Source of the DNA: JBGOUJ01 sp041477005
GTDB taxonomy: Bacteria > Acidobacteriota > Terriglobia > Bryobacterales > JACQDG01
Length of the DNA: 15,128 nucleotides
NCBI GenBank assembly: GCA_041477005.1
Contig: JBGOUJ010000118.1
Location: forward strand, 1-15,128
Reading direction: 5' to 3'
Both the position numbers and the translations under genes were made by a program. The notes beneath the pieces were generated by a model. It made no database searches and was not told where the DNA came from. It saw only the letters and a list, made by a program, of their open reading frames with translations. Shown piece by piece: positions 7,110-14,641 of this stretch (position 1 is its first letter; each line of letters begins with the position of its first letter).

Positions 7110-9062
7110 ATGTCTCTAAGAGTGCTGGCAGTCGTCGCCCTTTGGGCGGCCGGGGCGGTTGCGCCGGTGCGGGCACAGGGAGTCGGCGCCCGCCTCACGC
7201 TCGAGGATCTGCTCTCGGTCGGGACCCTCGGGCCCGTGGCCTTATCGCCGGATGGGACGACGTTTGCGATGGTCCGCGAAGCGCAGATCGTGCTGATGCC
7301 GTCCGGAGGGGGCTGGCCGGTGACGCTGACGAGCACGGCGGGGGCCAAGGCTGGACTGAGCTGGTCACCGGATGGGCGGATGATCGCGTATGCGAGCCAG
7401 GGCGGGATTTGGGTGGCCCCGGCGGCGGGCGGGCCGCCGCGGCGACTCACGAGCGGCGCGGCGGGACCCGGCGATCCGCGTCGCGCCGGAGATCAGTCGC
7501 CGCAGTGGTCGCCGCGCGGAAAGTGGATCCTGTTTGAGACGGGGCGGCGGGGGAATCTCGATCTGATGGTAGTCAGCGAAGATGGAATGAGCACGGATTA
7601 TCTGACCGTGACTCCGGGGGATGAATCGGCCGGGGCGTGGTCGCCGGACGGCAGACACGTCTCGTACACGGAGGTCACGCACGAATACTTCAGCGGCAAG
7701 TTGAAAGTGCTGGCGTTCGATCCGGAGACGGGGCGGGCCAACGGGACGCCGGTCGAGCTGCATACTGCTCCGACCGATCGCGGCGGCGGCTGGTCGATTC
7801 CCAAGGCGGCGTGGTCGCCGGACGGCAGGTGGCTGGCGGTGGTGTTGCAGCACACGGGTTGGGACAAGGTGTACCTGATTCCATCCGGCGGCGGGAAGCT
7901 CCAGGCGCTCACGCGCGGCGAGTATGACGACAAGGCCCCGGTGTTTTCACCGGATGGCAAATGGCTGGCGGTTGTTTCGAGCCGCAAGAATCTAATGGAG
8001 GAAAACATCTGGATTGCGCCCGTTGATGGGTCGACGCCTCGGCGGCTGATCGACACGGCGGCGCCGGGCGTCGAGAGCGGGCCGCAATGGTCGCCCGACG
8101 GCAGCAAGATTTATTTCCTTCGCAGCGGCCCGGTCGAGTCGGCCAATCTGCTGGTCGCTTCGGCCGCCGGCCAGGCCAAACCCGAGTCCCTCACCCGAAC
8201 CCTTCCTAAGAATTTCGAAAGCGCGGGGCTGCAGATGCCGGAGGAAGTGCATTACCGAAGCAAGGATGGCTTGGACATCGCGGCGCTGCTTTACCGGCCG
8301 CGGAATTACCAGCCGCGCAGGCGCTATCCGGCCGTGTTGTGGATTCACGGCGGGCCGGAAGGACAGGACAACTTCCGTTGGGACGCCTGGGCGCAGTACT
8401 TGGCGCAGGAGGGCTACGTGGTGTTGCGGCCGAATTACCGGGGCAGCAGCGGCTACGGCGAGAAGTTTCGCAACCTCAACGTTGAGGACAGCGGCGGCGG
8501 GGAGATGGACGATGTGGCGGCTGGCGCCGAGTACCTGGTGGCGCAGGGGCTGGCCGATCGATCGCGGCTCGGCATCGGCGGCGGCAGCCACGGCGGCACC
8601 ATGGTCGCCTATGCGGTCACCAAGTATCCGGATTCATTTCGGGCGGCCATCGAGCTTTACGGAGTGGTCGATCGGGCCACGTACAACGAGCGCAGCAACC
8701 GGCACGCGGCGTTTCGATGGCAGATGAAAATGGGGGGCGCGCCCGCCGAGAAACCGGCCGTCTATCGAAAGGCCGACATTCTGCTGGATGTGGACAAGAT
8801 CCAGGCGCCGCTGCTCATCATGCACGGCGAGCAGGATCCGCAGGTGCCGCCTTATGAATCGGCGCAGTTCGTCCGGGCGCTTAAGGAGCGCGGCAAGGTT
8901 TACTTCTATTTCACCTATCCCGGCGAGGGCCATGGTTTCACCCAGCGGGAGCACCGGCTGGACGCCTGGAAGAAGCAACTCGCCTTCCTACAGAAGTACC
9001 TGCAGCCCCGCTATGGGCTGAGCAGCACTTCGACCGACGACTTTCTGCTCGACAAGAAGTGA
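7110..9062 (+). CDS. Secreted S9-family prolyl-oligopeptidase-type serine peptidase
   Basis: A 650-residue protein. The start ATG 7110 is chosen because it begins a clean signal peptide (MSLRVLAVVALWAAGAV, cleavage near APVRAQG) and follows GGGGGAA; the open frame extends upstream without support. Residues about 30-370 form a PD40/WD40-like beta-propeller with repeated motifs (WSPDGRMIAYAS, WSPDGRHVSYTE, WSPDGRWLAVVL, FSPDGKWLAVVS, WSPDGSKIYFLR). The propeller would gate access to an alpha/beta-hydrolase domain at about 395-635. The complete catalytic triad is visible: Ser493 in GGGSHGG, Asp576 in MHGEQDPQVP and His608 in GEGHGF. The oxyanion-region motif HGGPEGQ and the NYRGSSGYG motif are also present. 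It most resembles S9C acylaminoacyl-peptidase or dipeptidyl-peptidase relatives that cleave short peptides in the periplasm or outside the cell. The next gene starts 27 nt downstream and may be co-transcribed. Confidence 0.93.
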   Translation: MSLRVLAVVALWAAGAVAPVRAQGVGARLTLEDLLSVGTLGPVALSPDGTTFAMVREAQIVLMPSGGGWPVTLTSTAGAKAGLSWSPDGRMIAYASQGGIWVAPAAGGPPRRLTSGAAGPGDPRRAGDQSPQWSPRGKWILFETGRRGNLDLMVVSEDGMSTDYLTVTPGDESAGAWSPDGRHVSYTEVTHEYFSGKLKVLAFDPETGRANGTPVELHTAPTDRGGGWSIPKAAWSPDGRWLAVVLQHTGWDKVYLIPSGGGKLQALTRGEYDDKAPVFSPDGKWLAVVSSRKNLMEENIWIAPVDGSTPRRLIDTAAPGVESGPQWSPDGSKIYFLRSGPVESANLLVASAAGQAKPESLTRTLPKNFESAGLQMPEEVHYRSKDGLDIAALLYRPRNYQPRRRYPAVLWIHGGPEGQDNFRWDAWAQYLAQEGYVVLRPNYRGSSGYGEKFRNLNVEDSGGGEMDDVAAGAEYLVAQGLADRSRLGIGGGSHGGTMVAYAVTKYPDSFRAAIELYGVVDRATYNERSNRHAAFRWQMKMGGAPAEKPAVYRKADILLDVDKIQAPLLIMHGEQDPQVPPYESAQFVRALKERGKVYFYFTYPGEGHGFTQREHRLDAWKKQLAFLQKYLQPRYGLSSTSTDDFLLDKK

Positions 9063-9089
9063 CCTTCCTCGCGTGATACCCTTTGTCAT

Positions 9090-10049
9090 ATGGCGATGGT
9101 GACGATCTCGGCGCAGCCGGGTCTGCGGGCTGACGAGATCGCGGGGGAGGCTGCGTCCCGGCTGAATTTCGAGTTGGTCACCCAGGCGCGGGTGGACAGT
9201 TTGTACGAAACCGAATTCCGGGGCGCGATGGGGATTCCGGTGCGGGGCTACACCGACGTGGTGACGTCGATGCTGGCGCGGCTGGCTTGCCGGCACCATG
9301 TGGTGTTTTGCGGGTGGGGCGGGGAACACCTTTTCCGCGGTTTTCCCGACGTGTTGCGGGTGAAGATCGTGGCGCCGCCGGCGGTGCGGGCCGGGATGCT
9401 GATGGTCGAGCAAGGGCTGGAGCGTCCCGCCGCCGCCGCCGCGCTGCGGAGACTCGATCGCGAGCAGGCGGCCTGGCTGCGGGCGCGCTTTCGCAAGATG
9501 AGGCTTACGGACGTTCACTTCGACCTCGCTCTGAACGCCGAGCAGCGAGACCCCAACTCGCTCGCCGAAGTGGTGGCGGCGACGGCCCGCGTTTACGGCA
9601 GCGACCGGGCAGAGCTGCTTTCGGCCAGCGCCGAGCGCCAGATGCAATTTGAGGTCCGGCTGCGGCTGGCGCGACTGGGGGTTTCGGCTCCCGGCGCCGT
9701 GTCGCTGCCCTCGCGCCAGTTTGCCCACCCGAGCGAGGAGATCTTCGCCAACCTGCTCGACTTCTATCGCATTCCTTGGGAGTACGAGCCCCGCATGTTC
9801 CCCATCCAATGGGACGGGCAGGGCCGCGTGGTCGAATCGGTCACGCCGGATTTCTACCTGCCCGAGTTCGACCTCTACGTCGAGCTGACGACCATGAAGC
9901 AGTCGCTCGTGACCAAGAAGAACCGCAAGATCAAGCTCCTGCGCGAGCTTTATCCCGAGGTGAACGTGCAGGTGTTTTACCAGAAGGACTTCGAAAACCT
10001 GGTGTTCAAGTACGGCCTGGAGAAGACGGCGGAGATGCTGAAGGACTAG
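9090..10049 (+). CDS. Cytidylate-kinase-like domain fused to a PD-(D/E)xK-like C-terminal domain
   Basis: A 319-residue cytoplasmic protein without signal or membrane segments. Residues about 1-190 follow the cytidylate-kinase-like family: VTISAQ then DEIAGEAASRLNFELV; HHVVFCGWGGEHLF where the family has a VGRGA-type strand; VLRVKIVAPPAVR; REQAAWLRARFRKM; and HFDLALNAEQ matching the family's YDLVINT-type segment. The glycine-rich nucleotide loop between QP and DEIA is GLRA instead of a GSGG-type loop, so ATP binding may be lost. Residues about 212-310 form a second domain with helix SEEIFANLLDFYRIPWEYEP, then TPDFYLPEFDLYVELTTMK and KNRKIKLLRELYP. This order (E216/217, D254 in PDF, E265-x-T267 with nearby lysines) resembles the PD-(D/E)xK nuclease fold. 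The start lacks a good Shine-Dalgarno; ATG 9096 is an alternative. The function is unknown: a nucleotide-sensing regulator or nuclease are both possible. Confidence 0.75.
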   Translation: MAMVTISAQPGLRADEIAGEAASRLNFELVTQARVDSLYETEFRGAMGIPVRGYTDVVTSMLARLACRHHVVFCGWGGEHLFRGFPDVLRVKIVAPPAVRAGMLMVEQGLERPAAAAALRRLDREQAAWLRARFRKMRLTDVHFDLALNAEQRDPNSLAEVVAATARVYGSDRAELLSASAERQMQFEVRLRLARLGVSAPGAVSLPSRQFAHPSEEIFANLLDFYRIPWEYEPRMFPIQWDGQGRVVESVTPDFYLPEFDLYVELTTMKQSLVTKKNRKIKLLRELYPEVNVQVFYQKDFENLVFKYGLEKTAEMLKD

Positions 10050-10072
10050 AAGCATCCACGCACAGCACGATC

Positions 10073-10260
10073 GCGAGTTTCAGGGCGGCGCGGGCTTTGG
10101 GTTTTCCAAGAGCCGGCAGGCCGGCAGCCATGCGCGATGGAACCATCCGACGGCCGGGCTGTGACGATTCCGATTCACGGTGGCCGCGAAATGGGGTTCG
10201 ATAGGGCACGCTCGACATCCAGAAGAACGTCATAGTCGGCTGGAGAGGGCAATTTCTTTA
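10073..10260 (+). pseudogene. Relic of a HicA-type (YcfA) toxin gene
   Basis: Three reading frames in succession give one HicA-like sequence. Frame one (10073-10105) reads RAARALGF, frame two (10102-10149) reads SKSRQAGSHARWNHP, and frame three (10149-10202) reads DGRAVTIPIHGGREMG. The HicA family has a LGF segment, RQxGSH with the catalytic histidine, an HPDGR turn, a VTVPxH strand and a GTLRSIL-type C-terminus in the same order. A GTL followed by a poor match to the last helix is seen at about 10204-10260. Frame changes near the T4 run at 10102-10105 and near 10149 break the gene, and the N-terminal start is not recognisable. No HicB antitoxin partner was found next to it. The match is from memory of the family and should be tested by a frame-independent search. 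Confidence 0.55.
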
Positions 10261-10332
10261 GTGTTCGATGAATCCGCCGGCTACGGTCATCGGCTGCCAG
10301 GGCTGCGGGGAACCGGGACCTCTTCGCCTTCG

Positions 10333-10356
10333 TATAGTAGCGGTGAGGGAGGTGGG
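10333..10356 (+). promoter_or_regulatory. Possible -10 element and strong ribosome binding site of the zinc-ribbon gene
   Basis: TATAGT at 10333-10338 matches five of six positions of a -10 box, but no good -35 is visible. GAGGGAGGTG at 10345-10354 is a strong Shine-Dalgarno that fixes the ATG at 10359. The short distance between them would give a very short leader, so the -10 is doubtful while the ribosome binding site is secure. Confidence 0.35.
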
Positions 10357-10358
10357 CG

Positions 10359-10868
10359 ATGTTCTGTAACCATTGCGGAGCACAACTGCAGCAGGACCAG
10401 AAGTTCTGCAACTCCTGCGGCAAGCCGGTGGAGCCCGGGGGCGTGCCGCATCCAGCAGCGCCGACCGTAGCGGGGCGGGTGGTGAAGCATGCGCGGGTGC
10501 TCGGCATTTTGTGGATTGCACTCTCCGCGCTTCGTCTGATGAAGGGTGTCGGCGGCTTCCTGGGAGCCAGAATGGTGCGGTTCCTGGGAGGCTCTTGGTC
10601 TGGAGGACCGGGCTGGCCCGTTCCGTATTTTCTGCCGAGACTCCTTTCTGTCCTCGGGCTGGCGATGCTGATCCTCGCCGTGGGCGGGTTTGTGGCCGGT
10701 TGGGGACTAATGGAACGGCGGCCGTGGGCTCGAACTCTGACAATTGTTCTGGGAGTGATTGCGTTGCTCCATCCCATCCTCGGGACCATCCTGGGAATTT
10801 ACACGCTGTGGGTGCTGCTGCCGGCGCAGTCTGATGAGGAGTGGCGGTGGATGGCCGGGGGTGCGTGA
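10359..10868 (+). CDS. Zinc-ribbon membrane protein
   Basis: A 169-residue protein from ATG 10359 behind GGAGGTG. It opens with a zinc ribbon: Cys3-x2-Cys6 and Cys17-x2-Cys20 (FCNHCGAQL, KFCNSCGKPV), the common zinc-ribbon type found at the N-terminus of many bacterial membrane proteins. A proline-rich linker (about 24-40) leads to hydrophobic segments at about 46-68, 93-117 and 124-155 (VLGILWIALSALRLM, LLSVLGLAMLILAVGGFVAG, TLTIVLGVIALLHPILGTIL), giving probably three or four membrane spans. The polar C-terminus is short (QSDEEWRWMAGG). The specific function is unknown; the ribbon likely serves protein interaction rather than catalysis. It converges on the Ser/Thr kinase gene with only 8 nt between the stops and has no obvious operon partner. 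Confidence 0.85.
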   Translation: MFCNHCGAQLQQDQKFCNSCGKPVEPGGVPHPAAPTVAGRVVKHARVLGILWIALSALRLMKGVGGFLGARMVRFLGGSWSGGPGWPVPYFLPRLLSVLGLAMLILAVGGFVAGWGLMERRPWARTLTIVLGVIALLHPILGTILGIYTLWVLLPAQSDEEWRWMAGGA

Positions 10869-10876
10869 GCTGAAAG

Positions 10877-13597
10877 TCAGCGCTTCCGGCCGGCGGTCCA
10901 GTTCACGACGACGGTGAGGGGGGAAGCGGCGGTTTCTTCCAGCGGCACATTGAACAGAAAGCGCCGGCCATCGGCGCTGACGGTGTAGTGGTTGCGGGTG
11001 ATGGGAGCGAAATTAATGCGGGTATCGAAAAGGCGTTGGGGAACGCCGGCATGAAATCTGGATCCGGGCTTGACCTCGACGGCCATGAGGTTTCGATCCG
11101 GGGCTAGGTAAAACAACTCCTTCCCATCGCGACGCCATTGCGGCTCGGAGCCTCCGTTGGTCGACACCTGCACCTTGTCTCCCGGCCCCAGGGGGCCCGG
11201 GGGAAAATTCTGTACGTAGACTTCGAGCGCCGAGGACTCGTCCGAGGTATAGGCGACGCGCTGGCCGTCGGGGGAAAACTGGCTCTGGTACTCGCCGAAA
11301 TCCTCTTCTAGAAACGGAAACGGCTTGCGATCCCCGAACAGCGGCAGCACCCAGAGGTCGCGCCGGGTCTCGCCGCCGGTGGTGTCGTAAAGGACATAGC
11401 GGCCATCCGAGGACCAGTCCAGGGCGCCGACCAGGCGCTTGGCCGGTTTCAGCACAAGGTCTTCGCTCCCAGCGCCGCTGGAGTCCTTCTGATAAAGTTT
11501 TCTCGATCCGTCCCGCTCGGAGGCGAAGACGATGCGAGCGCCGTCGGGGGACCAGACTGGGGTGGTATCGGCGAGCGGACGGAAGGTTAGCCGAACAGGG
11601 GTGCCGCGCGCCAGATCGAGCACCCAGACATCCGGGTGCCCGGTAGAAGGATTGACGCGCTCGACGGCGAGTTGCCGGTCGTCGGGGGAGAGGCGGGGGT
11701 TGCGGTAGCGGCCGGGCTGCCCGACCGTTCCGAGCTGTTTGCCGGCTCGATCGAACCACACCAGCCGAGTCTCGACGTTGCCGCCGCTACGGTAGGTGAG
11801 GACTCCGTTGGCGGAGACGGAGAAGAAAGCGAGGCCGGCCGCATTGGCATGGTCCACCTGCTCGGCGACGGGGAAAGGCTCGCCGCTGAGCTCGAGCGCT
11901 GGGGCGTCGAAGGGCTGGGCCATCAGCGTGCCGCCGCGCATAAAGAGCAAATGGCCCTTTTTTCCCTCTGTGCCGGGTGAAGGAGCATATTCGGCGTCGA
12001 GGTCGGTTTGCACCAGACGTCTGTGACGCTGGGTCGAATCGAGCGCTGCAGCGTAAATGGCGTCGTTCTCGCGCTCGGTGCTGCGAGCGAGATACAGAAA
12101 ATGCCGTCCGTCGGGCAGGAACTGCGGCCAGAGATGGGCGGTCTCCTGACGGGAGGGGTCGAGGTCGGTCACCGGCACCGGCACGCCTCCCGCCGCCGGA
12201 ACGCGGGACAGCCCATTTCCGGTTAGGGTGGAAAAGAGGATCACCCCGTCACGACTCCACGTGCCCGCGGCGTAAGAGGAGACGCTGCAGAGGGTCTGAG
12301 GAGGGCTGAACGGCCCGCCGACCGCGATTTTCTTGAGCTTCCCCTGAGCCCAAAAGCCGATGAAGCGGCCATCGGGCGACCAGAAGGGATTGGCTGCGCC
12401 GTCGGTCTCCGGAAGCGGCTGCGGGGTCAGCGAACCGAGCGGGCGAAGCCACAACATGGTCCGGCCCTCGGAACTGTTGGCGCGGAAGACCAGGCGGCGG
12501 CCATCGGGAGAGATCGCCGCGCCCGGAAGCAGCGTGGTCTTCTCGGGCGCCGAAACGGAAAAATAGATGGGTCCGGCCTCCGCCGGCGCGCGGTCCAGAT
12601 AGACGAGTCCCAAGACCAGGCTGACAACCGCCAGGATGGCTGCCACGATCCAGCCAAGATAGAGGGACCGCCAAGTGGATGCCGTCGCCGCTTTTGGCGG
12701 CAGAACCTCACCGTGGAGGATCGCTTCCAGCTCGAGCATTACATCGCGCGCCGATTGCCATCGCCGGTTGGGATCTTTGGCGAGGCACCGGTTCACGACG
12801 CGGCTGAACGCGGATGGAGAGTCGCCGCTCCTGCCGTTGCGGCCCCGGTTTCTGAAAATCGGCGGTGGATCTTTGTACAGGATGGCGCCGATAACGCTCG
12901 CTTGTGTTTCGCCGTCGAAGGCTTTGCGACCGGTCGCCATTTCGTAGAGAACGGCGCCGAGGGCGAAGATGTCACTGCGGGCATCGACTTGCTTGCCGTT
13001 CAACTGTTCCGGCGACACGTATTGAATGGTGCCGGTCATCGCGTCGCCGCTGGCGAGCGAAGAGCTGCCGACGGAGCCGCCGGCGGGGGCAGCAGCATCG
13101 AGTGGCGCTGTGGCCAGGCCGAAATCGAGCAGCTTGGCGCCGGAGCTGGTGAGCATGATGTTGGCCGGCTTCAGGTCGCGGTGGGTGAGGCCCTGGCGGT
13201 GAGCTTTGTCGAGGGCTTCGGCGATCTGAATGCCGTAGCGAAGGACCTGGTCCAGGGGGAGCGGGCCGTTGGCAAGGCGAACCGAAACTGTCTCGCCTTC
13301 GAGGTACTCCATGACCAGGAAGTCAAGGCCGTCCTGATGACCGAGGTCGTAGAGAGCGCAGATATGAGGATGGCTGAGGCTGGAGACAGCGTGCGCCTCC
13401 TGCTCGAAACGGCGGCGGCGCTCGGGATCGTCGGCCAGGTGGGCGGGCAGCACCTTGATGGCGACCGTGCGGTCGAGGCGGGTGTCCCTGGCGCGATAGA
13501 CCTCTCCCATGCCCCCCGCGCCCAGGGGCCCGAGAATCTCGTAGGGACCGAGGCGGGTCCCGAGAGAAAGGGTCACGGAACCATGACAGCAAGGCAT
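10877..13597 (-). CDS. Membrane Ser/Thr protein kinase with C-terminal PD40 propeller
   Basis: About 906 residues. The cytoplasmic Hanks-type kinase domain (about 19-290) has every catalytic element: glycine loop GPLGAGGMGEVYRA, Lys48 in VAIK, Glu67, HRDLKPANIM with Asp141, DFGLA with Asp158, and the activation-segment end YVSPEQ. A polar insertion (RNRGRNGRSGDSPS, about 249-262) interrupts the C-lobe. One membrane helix follows (LYLGWIVAAILAVVSLVLGL, about 312-334). The rest is a periplasmic propeller with about ten PD40 blades (ISPDGRRLVFRAN, WSPDGRFIGFWA, WSPDGARIVFASE, FSPDGQRVAYTSDE, VSADGRRFLFNV). This one-component sensor layout is common in Acidobacteriota. Substrates and signal are unknown. 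The start is ATG 13597; GTG 13576, seven codons later, gives the family-like N-terminus VTLSLGTRLGPYEI and is equally plausible, since neither has a clear Shine-Dalgarno. The frame continues open to 14530, antisense to the isomerase-like gene, which is not credible coding. Confidence 0.93.
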   Translation of the reverse strand: MPCCHGSVTLSLGTRLGPYEILGPLGAGGMGEVYRARDTRLDRTVAIKVLPAHLADDPERRRRFEQEAHAVSSLSHPHICALYDLGHQDGLDFLVMEYLEGETVSVRLANGPLPLDQVLRYGIQIAEALDKAHRQGLTHRDLKPANIMLTSSGAKLLDFGLATAPLDAAAPAGGSVGSSSLASGDAMTGTIQYVSPEQLNGKQVDARSDIFALGAVLYEMATGRKAFDGETQASVIGAILYKDPPPIFRNRGRNGRSGDSPSAFSRVVNRCLAKDPNRRWQSARDVMLELEAILHGEVLPPKAATASTWRSLYLGWIVAAILAVVSLVLGLVYLDRAPAEAGPIYFSVSAPEKTTLLPGAAISPDGRRLVFRANSSEGRTMLWLRPLGSLTPQPLPETDGAANPFWSPDGRFIGFWAQGKLKKIAVGGPFSPPQTLCSVSSYAAGTWSRDGVILFSTLTGNGLSRVPAAGGVPVPVTDLDPSRQETAHLWPQFLPDGRHFLYLARSTERENDAIYAAALDSTQRHRRLVQTDLDAEYAPSPGTEGKKGHLLFMRGGTLMAQPFDAPALELSGEPFPVAEQVDHANAAGLAFFSVSANGVLTYRSGGNVETRLVWFDRAGKQLGTVGQPGRYRNPRLSPDDRQLAVERVNPSTGHPDVWVLDLARGTPVRLTFRPLADTTPVWSPDGARIVFASERDGSRKLYQKDSSGAGSEDLVLKPAKRLVGALDWSSDGRYVLYDTTGGETRRDLWVLPLFGDRKPFPFLEEDFGEYQSQFSPDGQRVAYTSDESSALEVYVQNFPPGPLGPGDKVQVSTNGGSEPQWRRDGKELFYLAPDRNLMAVEVKPGSRFHAGVPQRLFDTRINFAPITRNHYTVSADGRRFLFNVPLEETAASPLTVVVNWTAGRKR

Positions 13598-13666
13598 GAG
13601 GCAAAAGTCAAAAGAATCAGAAGGGGGCAGTGTTAAATCAAGGCGTGGTACCGAGGGGGGCAGAAC

Positions 13667-13734
13667 GGGCCTGGCGGGTTGGGCCTGGTTGAGCCCAGCG
13701 GGGTTGGGCCTGGCGGGGTTGAGACTGGCGGTTT
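13667..13734. repeat. Degenerate 10-15-bp GC-rich tandem repeat in a divergent promoter region
   Basis: Five adjoining units share the pattern GGGCCTGGCGGGGTT: 13667-13680, 13681-13690 (shortened), 13691-13705 (GAGCCCAGCGGGGTT), 13706-13720 (GGGCCTGGCGGGGTT) and 13721-13734 (GAGACTGGCGGTTT). The array sits between the divergent kinase and isomerase-like genes, where both promoters should lie. It may have arisen by slippage; copy number could vary between strains. A protein-binding role is possible but unsupported. Confidence 0.6.
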
Positions 13735-13768
13735 GATTTCGGGGCCGGGCTTTGATACAAGAGGGCTT

Positions 13769-14623
13769 ATGAAACGCACACTCCCGTTGCTGGTATTGGT
13801 GTTTTCGAGCCTGGTGATGGCGGACGATCCGAAGCTGCGGGGCGGGAATATTCTCGCCTGCGAGACCTACAGCTTTCGGGACATGATTCGGGCGGGGAAG
13901 CTCGACATGCTCCAGGTCCCGGAATTTTACAAGGAGCTGGGGATCCCGGGTATTTCCTACAACGACATGTTCTTCAAGAGCCTGGACGACGACTACGTCG
14001 ACCAGATCAAGGCCGCCGTGAAGAAGGCCAATCGCGTGGTGACCTGCTTCATCATGGAAGGGAACCTGGCGACGGCCAACGAGGAGCTGCGGAAGAAGCA
14101 GATCGAGGTGGATAAGCAGAAGCTGCACGTGGCGCACCGGTTGGGGGCGCCGCTGGTGCGGATCAACGTGGGCTCGACCGGGAAGCAGGAGAACGCCGAC
14201 GACACGCTGGGCCTGGAGCGGGTGATTGCGGCCTTCAAGGAGATTCTGCCGCTGGCCAAGGAGCTGAACATCCGGATCTCGATCGAGAACCACGGCGGAG
14301 TCTCGCGCACGGGCGACAACATTGTCAAGATCATCCAGGCCACGGATCCGAAGTGGGTCGGTGCGCTGGTGGACTTTGGGAACTTCCCGCCGGATATCCG
14401 TTACGAGCAGGTCCCCAAGGTAGCGCCTTACGCCTTCAGCACCCACGTAAAGACGGGCGGGTTCGACGACCAGGGAGAGGCGATCGGGGTGGATCTCCCC
14501 CGGCTTTTCTCCGAGATGAAGAAGAACCACTACAAAGGGCCGATCTCGATCGAGTTCGAAGCCAAGGGCGACCCAGTGGACGGGGTGAAGAAGACGCGAG
14601 ACCTGATTTTGAAGTACTGGTAG
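13769..14623 (+). CDS. Exported sugar-phosphate isomerase/epimerase-like TIM-barrel protein
   Basis: 284 residues from ATG 13769, preceded by AGAGGG. An upstream in-frame ATG at 13679 would place the repeat array in the protein and bury the signal peptide. The N-terminus MKRTLPLLVLVFSSLVMADD is a Sec-type signal with likely cleavage after Ala18. The rest is a xylose-isomerase-like (AP endonuclease 2-type) barrel: CETYSFRDMIRAGKLDM near the start, FIMEGNLA, LVRINVGSTG, then the four usual metal-ligand positions Glu173 (ISIENHGG), Asp202 (ALVDFGNFP), His226 (STHVKTGG) and Glu262 (ISIEFEAKGDP). The length is usual for the family. Such proteins isomerise or epimerise free or oxidised sugars in inositol or rare-sugar catabolism; export suggests action on a periplasmic sugar. 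The substrate cannot be assigned. It is divergent from the kinase and convergent with the VOC gene. Confidence 0.88.
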   Translation: MKRTLPLLVLVFSSLVMADDPKLRGGNILACETYSFRDMIRAGKLDMLQVPEFYKELGIPGISYNDMFFKSLDDDYVDQIKAAVKKANRVVTCFIMEGNLATANEELRKKQIEVDKQKLHVAHRLGAPLVRINVGSTGKQENADDTLGLERVIAAFKEILPLAKELNIRISIENHGGVSRTGDNIVKIIQATDPKWVGALVDFGNFPPDIRYEQVPKVAPYAFSTHVKTGGFDDQGEAIGVDLPRLFSEMKKNHYKGPISIEFEAKGDPVDGVKKTRDLILKYW

Positions 14624-14641
14624 GAAGGCCTGTTTCCGTCG

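Noticed and set aside
12713..13636. 307-residue plus-strand frame over the kinase domain
   Set aside because: Shadow of the kinase gene; no homology, no ribosome binding site.
13598..14530. N-terminal extension of the kinase open frame up to 14530
   Set aside because: It is antisense to the isomerase-like gene and lacks any domain; the kinase family begins a few residues before the glycine loop, as at 13597 or 13576.
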